A DNA stretch of 64,000 nt from Sphingobacterium arenae (lineage in GTDB: Bacteria > Bacteroidota > Bacteroidia > Sphingobacteriales > Sphingobacteriaceae). A model generated the notes under the pieces. It was not told the DNA's origin. It made no database searches and saw only the letters and a list, made by a program, of their open reading frames with translations. A program made the translations under genes and the position numbers. Each line of letters starts with the position of its first letter. The stretch's first letter is position 1. This document shows positions 10,105-18,821 of the stretch, in pieces. Location: the NCBI RefSeq assembly GCF_014692505.1, contig NZ_JACNYK010000004.1, positions 310,001-374,000 on the forward strand. The letters run 5' to 3'.

Positions 10105-11247
10105 ATGAACATTTCAAAATTAACAGCAGCATTCGTACTCCTCTCTCCGCTTGCCATACAGGCGCAAGAGAACGGATTTCAACTGAAAGGTACCGCACCA
10201 CAAAACTTCGACGGAAAAAAAATCTACCTCGACTACACGCAGGACGGCCTTAGCATGGCAGATTCGGCAACCATCCAAAACGGTACGTTTTCCTTTAGTG
10301 GCACAGTAAATGAACCCAATTATTCGCGCATGGTATTCGACCCCGAAGGTAAAGGAAAGATGATGGTCCAGAACAATGGTGATCGGCTTTACTTCTATCT
10401 CGCAAACGAAACCTATACGATGGCGATTACAGATTCGTTGCGGACAGCCAACATTACAGGCTCCGCCACACACGAGGCGTACACGGCCTATGAAAAAGAA
10501 ATCGGCGGTGGGTTTATGGATATCATCGACGCGGCCAATAGAGAGTTTTCCGGTGTAGACCAAAATGCACCCGATAAAGACGCGCAGTATTTGGCGATAC
10601 GAAAAAAATACGACGCCAAGTTTGATGAGCGGCGCGAAAAAGAATTTACGTTTGCCAAAAACAATCCCCAGTCTATCTTTTCGATCGACGCGTTGAAGGA
10701 CGTGGCCAACAAAAGAAAACTCTCGGAGATAGAACCCGTCTTCCAACAGCTGTCAAAAGAAGTAAGACAATTGAGCGCTGCACGGGAACTAGAAGCCAGG
10801 ATATTAGCCGATAAAACCATTAAGATTGGTGCGAAAGCGCCTGATTTCGCCCAGCCCGACGTCGACGGTAAGATCATCAAGGTTTCCGATTTTCAAGGCC
10901 AATATGTGCTAATTGACTTCTGGGCAAGTTGGTGCGCCCCTTGTCGCGCGGAAAACCCGCACCTGGTGAAAGCTTACGAAAAATATCATCCAAAAGGATT
11001 GGAGATCATGGGCGTTTCATTAGACGACAACAAAGGCAAGGCTGCTTGGTTAAAGGCCATCGAACAGGACGGGCTACCCTGGATACACGTGGCCGATCTA
11101 AAAGGTTGGAGCAACGAAGCTGCTGTGTTATACGGTGTACGCGGCATCCCACAAAACTATTTGATTGATCCCACGGGAACCATCGTCGCTGTCAACCTTC
11201 GCGGCGATAAAGTAGAAGAAGAGCTGGCAAAAATATTCACGCCGTAA
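10105..11247 (+). CDS. TlpA-type thioredoxin-like thiol-disulfide oxidoreductase with DUF4369 domain
   Basis: A 380-residue secreted or periplasmic protein: signal peptide (about 1-20, ending AIQAQ), a DUF4369 beta domain (about 22-125), a helical linker, and a C-terminal TlpA/AhpC-like domain (about 240-380). The redox site is WASWCAPCRAE with Cys277 and Cys280, and the cis-Pro loop is visible as VRGIPQNYLI. It closes the operon 25 bp after the PKD-like gene; this pairing is recurrent in Bacteroidota. A role in keeping cysteines of the uptake components reduced, or in processing a thiol-containing substrate, is inference. Confidence 0.88.
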   Translation: MNISKLTAAFVLLSPLAIQAQENGFQLKGTAPQNFDGKKIYLDYTQDGLSMADSATIQNGTFSFSGTVNEPNYSRMVFDPEGKGKMMVQNNGDRLYFYLANETYTMAITDSLRTANITGSATHEAYTAYEKEIGGGFMDIIDAANREFSGVDQNAPDKDAQYLAIRKKYDAKFDERREKEFTFAKNNPQSIFSIDALKDVANKRKLSEIEPVFQQLSKEVRQLSAARELEARILADKTIKIGAKAPDFAQPDVDGKIIKVSDFQGQYVLIDFWASWCAPCRAENPHLVKAYEKYHPKGLEIMGVSLDDNKGKAAWLKAIEQDGLPWIHVADLKGWSNEAAVLYGVRGIPQNYLIDPTGTIVAVNLRGDKVEEELAKIFTP

Positions 11248-11262
11248 TTCACCCTTTATATA

Positions 11263-11296
11263 AAGCTCCCAAGAAGTGTATGCTTCTTGGGAGCTT
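11263..11296 (+). terminator. Stem-loop terminator after the first SusCD operon
   Basis: A perfect 14-bp inverted repeat (AAGCTCCCAAGAAG / CTTCTTGGGAGCTT) with a 6-nt loop begins 16 bp after the TlpA stop codon. No U-run follows, so it may act as an mRNA 3' end stabiliser or a weak terminator. Confidence 0.7.
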
Positions 11297-11352
11297 ACAT
11301 ACTATCTCCCTATTTTCTCACATTGTCGCGCTTCAAAGACGTATCAATTGCT

Positions 11353-11360
11353 TACTTTTG
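11353..11360 (+). promoter_or_regulatory. Promoter -7 box (TACTTTTG)
   Basis: Exact TAnnTTTG match ending 16 bp before the YdeI-family start codon, giving a very short leader. No convincing -33 element. Confidence 0.5.
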
Positions 11361-11376
11361 AAATAAATGGACGATA

Positions 11377-11958
11377 ATGAACACACAAGCCGAACAATTT
11401 TTCGATAACGCAAAGAAATGGAAAGAAGAATTTGATTTGTTACGGACCATTGTCCGTGAAAACGAATCACTTGAAGAAGATTATAAATGGATGCACCCCT
11501 GTTACACGTTTCAGGGAAAAAACATCGTACTCATTCACGGATTTAAGGAATATTGCGCATTACTTTTTCATAAAGGCGCTTTAATAAAAGATACAAAGGG
11601 CGTTTTAATCCAACAGACGGAAAATGTACAGTCGGCAAGACAAATGCGGTTTACGGATGTCGGACAGATCATGAAGCTCGAATCCGTTATCAAAGACTAC
11701 ATCAATGAAGCGATCGAAATTGAAAAATCGGGTAAGAAAGTCGTGCTGAAAAAAGTAACCGACTACCCTATCCCCGAGGAATTTCAAGCTGCACTGAGCG
11801 AAGACAAAGCCCTACATGAAGCATTCTATTCGCTAACACCGGGACGTCAAAAAGCATATTTGTACTATTTCAATCAAGCCAAACAAGCCAAAACAAGAGA
11901 AGCACGAATTGAAAAGTACTATCAGCATATACTGGATGGGAAAGGAATTGATGATTAA
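11377..11958 (+). CDS. YdeI/OmpD-associated family protein (DUF1801)
   Basis: A 193-residue cytoplasmic protein. The N-terminal DUF1801-like domain (about 1-115) includes WKEEFDLLRTIV, DYKWMHPCYTFQGKNIV and CALLFHKGALI; the C-terminal YdeI/OmdA part has ALHEAFYSLTPGRQKAYLYY and a TREARIEKYYQHIL ending. The biochemical function is not established. It has its own promoter and faces the SusD gene at 12037 across a strong terminator. An 84-bp internal piece of this gene (11754-11837) recurs at 36140-36223. Confidence 0.88.
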   Translation: MNTQAEQFFDNAKKWKEEFDLLRTIVRENESLEEDYKWMHPCYTFQGKNIVLIHGFKEYCALLFHKGALIKDTKGVLIQQTENVQSARQMRFTDVGQIMKLESVIKDYINEAIEIEKSGKKVVLKKVTDYPIPEEFQAALSEDKALHEAFYSLTPGRQKAYLYYFNQAKQAKTREARIEKYYQHILDGKGIDD

Positions 11959-11997
11959 TAAATGGGTGATAGCTTTTGTTAAGTAAAAATGACAAGA

Positions 11998-12022
11998 CTG
12001 CCCCCGCGAGTCGCGGGGGCAG
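11998..12022. terminator. GC-rich hairpin between convergent genes
   Basis: A perfect 11-bp stem (CTGCCCCCGCG / CGCGGGGGCAG) with a 3-nt loop sits between the YdeI gene (+, ends 11958) and the SusD gene (-, ends 12037). A short T-tract follows on the minus strand. Likely serves both directions. Confidence 0.75.
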
Positions 12023-12036
12023 ACCAGTGCGCAACG

Positions 12037-13548
12037 CTATTGATATTCTGGCGTCTGTACCAAGTTTCTATTCTTCACGATCTCCTCGTACGGAATCGGG
12101 AACAGTGCATGATGCGGCTTCACATTTTTTGCACCATCTTCACTATCCTGACGGATCGACTGTATCGCATCAACCAGTTCCCCCCAACGGCTTAAGTCCC
12201 ATTTCCGTTGGAATTCCCCAACAAATTCCCTTGCCCGCTCTTCCATAATAAACGCTCTCAGGTCAGCTTGCGTCAGGTGGTCGGCGGGATCCAGAAGCGG
12301 TGCTTTTGCTCTCGCCCTGATCAAGTTGGTATAACCTATCGCATCCGGAACATTCCCCAACTCATTAGCGGCCTCCGCCAAGACCATAATAACATCTGCA
12401 TAGCGCAGAAAGTAGAAATTCTTCTCACTAGCCGTCCGGTTCGCCGTGAGATCCCAAAACTTTGGACCGAACCAAGGCCGGTCATCTTTTGAACCCCTGT
12501 TAAATGGTTTTCCGTTGAATCCCCATGCCAAAGAAACCTCCCGGCGCTCATCTTCAGGCGCGTATAAATCCATCATATACTGCGTTGGGTAAAACTGCGG
12601 GTAAGACTGTAAGATTACCGTACCGAAATCGACTCCCGCATAAGTTCCACCTGCTGCATCGCCTGTTGGAAAAAAGTACGTATAATAGGAGTTCACAACA
12701 AAATTCTGATTCGTTTCCGCACTCCGCATGTACTGGATTTCGAAAATGGATTCCTTATTGTTCTTACTCTTATTATAAGGATCAAACAGGTCGGCATACC
12801 GGGGCAATAAAATATACTCACTATCTTCTACCTGATGCGCCGTATCATAGGCTTTCTGCCATTCTTTAGCATACAAATACACCTTCGCTAGCAAGGTCAA
12901 CGCTGCCCCCTTTGTCACCCGTCCCACATTATTGCTGTCATAATTCAGCGGCAGACTAGCTGCAGCCTGTTCCAGGTCAAGAATCATCTGCGCACGCACA
13001 TCCGCTAAAGGGCTTCGTGGAAGCTGCGCCACCTCTTCCATACGCAGTTCGTCCGTCCAGAGCGGCACGTCTCCAAATACGTTCGTCAGTATATAATAAT
13101 ACATGGCCCGCAGAAACTTATTTTCAGCGATCAACGAATTCTTATCTTCCTCGTCGATCTCGGAAGCCGATATTCTATTGATGACAAAATTCGCATCTTT
13201 GATCGCCGCATAACACACACGCCATACGGCATGGCTGTTTGTCTCGGTAGCTGCTGAAAAATTATAATCCTGGATAGCTTCGATCGCCGCACTCCCGCCC
13301 TGGTTCATAAACAAATCCGTTCCGGCCATGGTCACGCTCCAAAAACCCGTTTGATTAAAAATACCGGGCAAATGACTATACACACCGTTCGTCGCTTGAC
13401 GACATTGATCCGTCGTTTTAAAAAAAGCATCCGGTGATATAATGCTCTGCGGTTCTTCGGTAAGCGTCTGTTCGCAACTTCCGAACAACAGCATCAGGCC
13501 AAGGGTTGATATACTAAAGAATTTGAATTTGCTATTTAACATGATCAT
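12037..13548 (-). CDS. RagB/SusD family nutrient-binding lipoprotein
   Basis: A 503-residue SusD-like lipoprotein with lipobox LMLLFGSCEQ and the common start LTEEPQSIISPDAFFKT. Internal landmarks include TKGAALTLLAKVYLYAKEW and YADVIMVLAEAANELG; the C-terminus has EFVGEFQRKWDLSRWGELV and LFPIPYEEIVKNRNL. It follows the SusC gene by 12 bp and is last in the FecR-SusC-SusD operon. No catabolic enzyme is encoded nearby, so the ligand is unknown. Confidence 0.93.
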   Translation of the reverse strand: MIMLNSKFKFFSISTLGLMLLFGSCEQTLTEEPQSIISPDAFFKTTDQCRQATNGVYSHLPGIFNQTGFWSVTMAGTDLFMNQGGSAAIEAIQDYNFSAATETNSHAVWRVCYAAIKDANFVINRISASEIDEEDKNSLIAENKFLRAMYYYILTNVFGDVPLWTDELRMEEVAQLPRSPLADVRAQMILDLEQAAASLPLNYDSNNVGRVTKGAALTLLAKVYLYAKEWQKAYDTAHQVEDSEYILLPRYADLFDPYNKSKNNKESIFEIQYMRSAETNQNFVVNSYYTYFFPTGDAAGGTYAGVDFGTVILQSYPQFYPTQYMMDLYAPEDERREVSLAWGFNGKPFNRGSKDDRPWFGPKFWDLTANRTASEKNFYFLRYADVIMVLAEAANELGNVPDAIGYTNLIRARAKAPLLDPADHLTQADLRAFIMEERAREFVGEFQRKWDLSRWGELVDAIQSIRQDSEDGAKNVKPHHALFPIPYEEIVKNRNLVQTPEYQ

Positions 13549-13560
13549 CGTTTTTAAAAA

Positions 13561-16500
13561 TTAAAAGGTAAGGCTCGCCCCGATTGCGAACGTGCGGCTA
13601 TTGGGATAAGCACCATTATCCTTTGCCCGCACTGTCGAACTTGTGCCTGCCGAATTGACCTCCGGATCATAACCGTTATAATCCGTTAGCAGAAACAAGT
13701 TTGTACCGGTCAGAAATACGTTCAGCTGCCGATCAGCTTGTTTAAACACGGCAGAACTCAGGTCATAATTCAAGGTCAGGGATTTCAACCGGAGAAATGA
13801 GGAGTTCTGTAGAAAATAAGTACTTGGAATATTATCCCTGGAGTTCACCGCTGGAATATCAGAATCCGGGTTCTCCGGCGTCCAACGGTCTTTCATATAG
13901 CTCATTTGATTGGTTAGATACAGTCCAACCCCCGTAAAATATTGCATGGTATTCCACATCGTGCTTCCATGCTGAAACTGCAAGAACGCATCCAACGTCA
14001 GTTGTTTATACCGCAAGGTATTTCCCCAACCACCAAAGCGTGGGGGATTCGGCGTACCCAGATAATGGTAATCGTCAATGTTGAGTTCCCCATCCTTTTG
14101 ATAATCATAATACTTCTGCTTCCCTGGTTTATAGAAATTCGAGATGGAAACATAGGTGCGGTCTTCCAACGGTTTGGCAAGTTCGGCATCGATTTCTTCC
14201 TGACTATGCCATACGCCCGCATATTCCAGTCCGAAGTTTGCCCCTATCGGCACACCCTCCTGCAGGTAATTCGTCGTCGCACCATAACCCGTATTGTCCA
14301 AGGCCACCAACACCAACGGCCCCAAGTCTGTCACCTCTTGATCGTTTGTACTGAAGTTCAGGGAAGTTGACCAACCAAAATCCTTGTTATTGATGATGTC
14401 GCTACGAATACCCACTTCAAAACCAGACGACACCGTTTTTCCAATATTGACCAGCCGGTTCGCATAGCCCGTCTGCGTAGGCGTCTGCACCGTCAAGAGG
14501 AGATTCTTCGTATGCATATTGTAATAGTTGGTCGTCACATCAACTCTGCCGTTGAACAACTGGAAATCCAAGCCGGCGTTTAATTGTGTCGATGTTTCCC
14601 ATGTCAGGTCATCGTTGGTTATATTTCCCTGCCTGTACCCTAACTGCGGTACGCCACCAAAGACATAACCGTTGGGGCGCGGCGACAACGTCGGGAGCGA
14701 CTGGTAATTGTTGATCCCCTGATTACCAGACAAGCCGTAGCTTAGGCGTACAGAAAGGTCATTAAGCACATTTTCCGATAGCGCCATATCCTGGAAGAAC
14801 TCCTCTTCCGCAATACGCCATTTGATGGCGGACGACGGGAAATAGCCCCATTTTTTATTCGCTGCAAAGTTAGAAGCTCCGTCATAGCGGTTCGTGACGG
14901 TGAGGTAATACTTATTGGCGTAGTTATACTGCACCCGCCCAATAAACGAAACCTGTTCATTCAAGCTATTGGCAGAGCCAATAGTACGCTGTTCCTGAGG
15001 CACACTTGCAAAATCGTTCCAACGGATGATATCATTGGTCAGTCCGCCGCCATTGACGTCGAGCGTGTTGCTCTCCGAATGTTGATAAGTAAATCCGCCC
15101 AAGAGATTTAGATGGTGTTCGCCAAAGCTTTTGTCATAGGTAAGCGTATTTTCATTCAGCAGGTAATCTTTAAACCCGATGTCTGTACTGGCATTCCCAA
15201 ATTCCGCTCCACTTGCCACATAGGAAGGCATGTAAGAGGGCACATAATCATGGTATCGGCTGTTACTGATATTTGCGCCCAAAGAAGATCTGAACGTCAG
15301 CCCGTCGAGAATCTCATATTGCGCATATACACTTCCTAATAGGTCATTGTGCGTTGTATGGGCGGTAATCAACTCTGCCGAAGCGAGCGAGGTGTTAACC
15401 GTCCCTCCGCCAAAATAAGCGATAGGATTAAAACTGGCCGGCGAGCCATCGGGGTTTCGTGGAAGCATCGTCGGCGGTAGGGTCAACATCGAACTTTTCC
15501 AGCCCGCTGTCGTCCCCAGATCTACCCGCGAGCTGGGTTCACGCTTATATCGGGCTATATTCATATTCAGCCCTATTTTCAAACGCGTACCAATATCCTT
15601 TGCTAAGTTCACATTCGTTTGGTACCGTCTATAAGACGAATTCAGCACGACACCTTTCTGATCAACCACATTTCCCGAAATGCGGTACGTAAAGCCGTTA
15701 CTGCCGCCAGCCAACGCGAGGTTGAAATCCGTATAGGCTCCCGTCTGGAAGATTTCCTCTTGCCAGTTTGTTCCCACCGGTCCGGTAATCGCTAAGATGG
15801 AATCCACGTCAGGATAAAGTGGCGCCTGACCCTCATCGATATAAGCTTCATTCACAAAGGATACAAAATCTTCCGCGCCCATCATATCGACCAGTTTCGG
15901 CACATTCGATATACCATGTGTTGCTGAAAACGAAATTTTATCCCGGCCCGGCGTACCCTTTTTCGTGGTAATAATGATCACACCGTTGGATGCACGCGAA
16001 CCGTAAATTGCCGCAGCGGAAGCATCTTTCAATACGTCGATGCTCGCAATATCTGCCGGGTTAATCGTATTTAAATCGCCGGCACCGACAATACCATCAA
16101 TCACATAAAGCGGCTCGTTCGAAGCGCTCACCGAACGGCTTCCCCGAATCCGGATGGTTGTTCCGGCTCCCGGAGCCCCGGTCGTGGAGGTCACCTGGAC
16201 ACCAGCTGCACGGCCTTGTAACATTTGATCGACCCGCTGAACAGGCGTACGTTGTAATTCTTCACTGCTAATCGAAGACACAGCTCCCGTCAGATCCCGC
16301 TTCTTCACCTGCCCGTAACCTACCACCACAACCTCGTCCAATCCTTCAGCAGCCGGTGACAACCGGATTAAAGCCGAATTTGTACCCGTGGCATTTATCG
16401 TAATTTCCTGCGTAGACCGCTGGTAGCCCATCATCGATACCGTGACTTTGTATGTAACTCCCCGTGGCAGTTTTGTAAAATGGAATACCCCCTGATCGTC

Positions 16501-16704
16501 CGACGACCTTGTATCGATCAGGCTATCGGTGAGGGAATATAACCCCACCGTCGTTCCTTGAAGTTTCTCTCCTTCATCACTCATCACCACTCCTCTAAGC
16601 TGTCCGTTATCCTGTGCCCATGTTTGCAACGAAAGCAGTAACGGAACCAAAAGCATGGCGATTAAACGCCCTTGCTTCCACATCATCCTTGTATTCATTA
16701 CCAT
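13561..16704 (-). CDS. SusC/RagA TonB-linked outer membrane receptor
   Basis: A 1047-residue receptor with signal peptide (about 1-30), a carboxypeptidase-like regulatory domain (about 33-115), the SusC signature GLDEVVVVGYGQVKKRDLTG, a plug with LQGRAAGVQV and SASNEPLYVIDG, and a beta barrel ending in an aromatic-rich strand (GASLTF). Unlike the receptor at 2912 it has no clear STN domain although a FecR gene lies 38 bp upstream, so the link between receptor and FecR is less direct here. Confidence 0.94.
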   Translation of the reverse strand: MVMNTRMMWKQGRLIAMLLVPLLLSLQTWAQDNGQLRGVVMSDEGEKLQGTTVGLYSLTDSLIDTRSSDDQGVFHFTKLPRGVTYKVTVSMMGYQRSTQEITINATGTNSALIRLSPAAEGLDEVVVVGYGQVKKRDLTGAVSSISSEELQRTPVQRVDQMLQGRAAGVQVTSTTGAPGAGTTIRIRGSRSVSASNEPLYVIDGIVGAGDLNTINPADIASIDVLKDASAAAIYGSRASNGVIIITTKKGTPGRDKISFSATHGISNVPKLVDMMGAEDFVSFVNEAYIDEGQAPLYPDVDSILAITGPVGTNWQEEIFQTGAYTDFNLALAGGSNGFTYRISGNVVDQKGVVLNSSYRRYQTNVNLAKDIGTRLKIGLNMNIARYKREPSSRVDLGTTAGWKSSMLTLPPTMLPRNPDGSPASFNPIAYFGGGTVNTSLASAELITAHTTHNDLLGSVYAQYEILDGLTFRSSLGANISNSRYHDYVPSYMPSYVASGAEFGNASTDIGFKDYLLNENTLTYDKSFGEHHLNLLGGFTYQHSESNTLDVNGGGLTNDIIRWNDFASVPQEQRTIGSANSLNEQVSFIGRVQYNYANKYYLTVTNRYDGASNFAANKKWGYFPSSAIKWRIAEEEFFQDMALSENVLNDLSVRLSYGLSGNQGINNYQSLPTLSPRPNGYVFGGVPQLGYRQGNITNDDLTWETSTQLNAGLDFQLFNGRVDVTTNYYNMHTKNLLLTVQTPTQTGYANRLVNIGKTVSSGFEVGIRSDIINNKDFGWSTSLNFSTNDQEVTDLGPLVLVALDNTGYGATTNYLQEGVPIGANFGLEYAGVWHSQEEIDAELAKPLEDRTYVSISNFYKPGKQKYYDYQKDGELNIDDYHYLGTPNPPRFGGWGNTLRYKQLTLDAFLQFQHGSTMWNTMQYFTGVGLYLTNQMSYMKDRWTPENPDSDIPAVNSRDNIPSTYFLQNSSFLRLKSLTLNYDLSSAVFKQADRQLNVFLTGTNLFLLTDYNGYDPEVNSAGTSSTVRAKDNGAYPNSRTFAIGASLTF

Positions 16705-16742
16705 CTAAAAAAATCAGTTTAAAACGTTTTCCATCTAATTTG

Positions 16743-17840
16743 TCATTTGTTTATTCCATTTGCGAGATGACGGAGTTTAACCGAGCTGTCGCCTTGCCGT
16801 TCGTACGTCAGATCGTTGGTCGTGCAGATGATATCCAACATCATTTCCACATCGTCTTTTTCCGAAAAATTGCCGGTAAAGTGGAAGTCCCGTACGTCGG
16901 CCTCCCGTAAATCAAAGCGTAGATTTTTAGCCGCTCCAATCCGTTCCAATACCTCCAGCAATGGCGTTTCCTCGAAATGTAGATCGGTGCCTCCGTTCCC
17001 CTTTTTGGGCGAAGGCGATGTAGCCGGCGCGACGCGAACAGGCGATTTTGGTTCCTCTACAAAGGAACGCCTTTCCATCGCCGAGCGGTCAACCTGAATA
17101 GCGAGTTCTTCTCCCGGAAGCAAGTACTGATCGGCTATCATAAACGGTGTCTGCGGCGTAGATTTCACGACGACCTTGCCGCTCAACAGCCGCACCCGCA
17201 TCCGCCCCCTATCTCGGGCGTCCACCGTAAAGATGGTCCCTAAGGCCGTCGTCGTATACCCTTTTGCTTCGACGATAAAAGGTCGCAGGGTATCTTTAGC
17301 GACCACAAAACGAGCTTCTCCGGTTAATTTCAAGAATCGGTCAGCCTTTCCATAATCCGCATCATAGGTCAGGCTACTTCCAGGATAGAGCTTCACTTCT
17401 GAGCCATCGTTCAGGGTAAACACCTTCATCTGGCCCTTATCGCGCGCATACACGGTTGTTTCGCGGGTGAGCTGCCTTACCTCTACATCCGGTTCAGGCG
17501 TTCCCTGTTGCCAAAGCAGGTACACTAAACCGGAGATGAGCAAAAGAGAAGCAGCAAAGCCTCGTCGGTACCACATCGGCCGCACCCGCCGCTTGGGCAC
17601 ATCTGCGCAACCCACTTTTTCTATAACCCGACGCAAGTATAGCTGATAATCCTCCTCGCGATGCAGCTGTTCATCGTCCGGAGTCGTATCAAATTCGTTG
17701 GCCATACCCTTGCGCAGTTCTTCCTCGCCATCGGTCAATTTAGCAAGCAATTTCTCACGATCTTCCCTTGATAACATACCTTGCCAAAATAGCCGGATCA
17801 TTGACTTTATCTTCTCGTTCATTACAAGTAAATACACCAA
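16743..17840 (-). CDS. FecR family anti-sigma factor
   Basis: A 365-residue protein: cytoplasmic N-terminal region, membrane segment at about 93-110 (GFAASLLLISGLVYLLW), FecR domain (about 140-235, with LNDGSEVKLYPGSSLTY and LTGEARFVV) and C-terminal DUF4974 (about 285-350, with HFEETPLLEVLERIGAAKNL). It begins the FecR-SusC-SusD operon. Its sigma factor is encoded divergently, not upstream in the same operon as usual, with 179 bp between the two start codons. Confidence 0.92.
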   Translation of the reverse strand: MVYLLVMNEKIKSMIRLFWQGMLSREDREKLLAKLTDGEEELRKGMANEFDTTPDDEQLHREEDYQLYLRRVIEKVGCADVPKRRVRPMWYRRGFAASLLLISGLVYLLWQQGTPEPDVEVRQLTRETTVYARDKGQMKVFTLNDGSEVKLYPGSSLTYDADYGKADRFLKLTGEARFVVAKDTLRPFIVEAKGYTTTALGTIFTVDARDRGRMRVRLLSGKVVVKSTPQTPFMIADQYLLPGEELAIQVDRSAMERRSFVEEPKSPVRVAPATSPSPKKGNGGTDLHFEETPLLEVLERIGAAKNLRFDLREADVRDFHFTGNFSEKDDVEMMLDIICTTNDLTYERQGDSSVKLRHLANGINK

Positions 17841-17960
17841 GGCTGGACGAATCGCCCTACTTTTTAGGTTAAGTAATTATCAAGAAATCATTACCAATCG
17901 GTATTATTTTATTGATAATTTGTTAATATAAGATAAGCAGAGCAACCTATTTTTATTTTC

Positions 17961-17968
17961 TAGTTTTG
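17961..17968 (+). promoter_or_regulatory. Possible promoter -7 box (TAGTTTTG)
   Basis: TAnnTTTG match 51 bp before the sigma-factor ATG, in the region shared with the divergent FecR gene. No -33 element at the right spacing was seen, so this is tentative. Confidence 0.4.
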
Positions 17969-18019
17969 TTGCGCTTTGATTTTGTCGAACGAAAAAAAGT
18001 GCAGTAGCTTGACATATCT

Positions 18020-18622
18020 ATGAAAGATTTTGATGAAGAAATAGCAGATATCATCGCGTTCGGTCGCGACGACACACTCGCGTTTAACCGGCTATACCAA
18101 CGGTATCACAAATCCGTTCACGCGAACATTCTAAAATTAGTTAAGTGTCCGGAAGCGTCCGTAGAGCTGTTACAGGACGTCTTTGTTTCCCTTTGGCAAA
18201 ATCGCGACCGCATCCAGCAAGACCAGTCGGTGGGCGGCTGGCTTTTCGTCGTAAGCTACAATATGTCGCTAAACTTTATCCGCAAAAAAGTAAAGGAGTC
18301 GCTCGTCTTTGTGGAAGAATATCCCTTGGATTTACGAACTGCCGAAACCAGTGCCGCTGAAGACGAACCGATCGCAGTTCAACTGCAACTATTGGATGAA
18401 GCCGTTTCAGGACTTCCGCGGAGAAAGCAACAGGTTTTTCATATGTGCCGTTACGAAGGAAAAAGTAAAAAAGACGTTGCTGACCTGCTGGGATTGAGTG
18501 TCCGCACGGTTGAAAATTACCTCAAGGACGCCAACCGGATGGTCAAGGATTATCTTTGGGACAAGTACCCCGAACAAGTCGGTAAAATAGGTGTGATCTT
18601 ACTCACGCTGTATTTTGTGTAA
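18020..18622 (+). CDS. RNA polymerase ECF sigma factor, FecI-like
   Basis: A 200-residue ECF sigma factor. Region 2 lies at about residues 20-90 (FNRLYQRYHKSVHANIL, LLQDVFVSLWQNRDRI) and region 4 at about 125-180 (LPRRKQQVFHMCRYEGKS with helix-turn-helix LLGLSVRTVENYLKDA). It is divergent from the FecR gene at 16743-17840, whose product is its presumed anti-sigma partner, and would turn on the SusC/SusD operon and possibly itself. The protein ends with a short hydrophobic tail (VGKIGVILLTLYFV), as does the other sigma factor in the window. Confidence 0.92.
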   Translation: MKDFDEEIADIIAFGRDDTLAFNRLYQRYHKSVHANILKLVKCPEASVELLQDVFVSLWQNRDRIQQDQSVGGWLFVVSYNMSLNFIRKKVKESLVFVEEYPLDLRTAETSAAEDEPIAVQLQLLDEAVSGLPRRKQQVFHMCRYEGKSKKDVADLLGLSVRTVENYLKDANRMVKDYLWDKYPEQVGKIGVILLTLYFV

Positions 18623-18675
18623 ACCTCGCTTTCTTATCCTACTAAAGGTAATCTTCTATTAGCTCAAGTTAGGTG

Positions 18676-18713
18676 TCCATTTACAATGGAAACTTTTATC
18701 CATTTGTAATGGA
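18676..18713. repeat. Double 15-bp dyad element, copy 1
   Basis: Two palindromes, TCCATTTACAATGGA (18676-18690) and TCCATTTGTAATGGA (18699-18713), have 6-bp arms around 3 bp and are separated by 8 bp, a 23-bp repeat length. The same arrangement occurs at 32362-32399 and, less perfectly, at 58336-58373. It lies between the sigma gene and a gene scar. Looks like an operator for a dimeric regulator. Confidence 0.7.
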
Positions 18714-18718
18714 AGGTC

Positions 18719-18812
18719 TTGCTACTTCATCTTCGATGTGATTTGTTCGGTCCAATGTTTAATTATTTTGACATCGGCTCTATCCGCTTCACCAGTTCGT
18801 CGGGATTTATTC
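18719..18812 (-). pseudogene. Scar of a second quinone-reductase/AraC gene pair
   Basis: Positions 18719-18791 match 37605-37677, the 3' end of the NAD(P)H oxidoreductase gene, at 65 of 73 bases, and read ADRADVKIIKHWTEQ then ITSKMK and a stop. They run directly into 18790-18812, which matches 38699-38721 inside the AraC gene at 21 of 23 bases and reads RINPDELV. Gene order and strand are as in the intact locus, so this looks like a diverged copy collapsed by an internal deletion of about 1 kb. Confidence 0.7.
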
Positions 18813-18821
18813 TGGACTTTA

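Noticed and set aside
10120..10746. 208-codon open frame on the minus strand inside the TlpA gene
   Set aside because: Opposite-strand shadow of a well-supported thioredoxin-like gene; its Cys/Arg-rich product has no recognisable domain.
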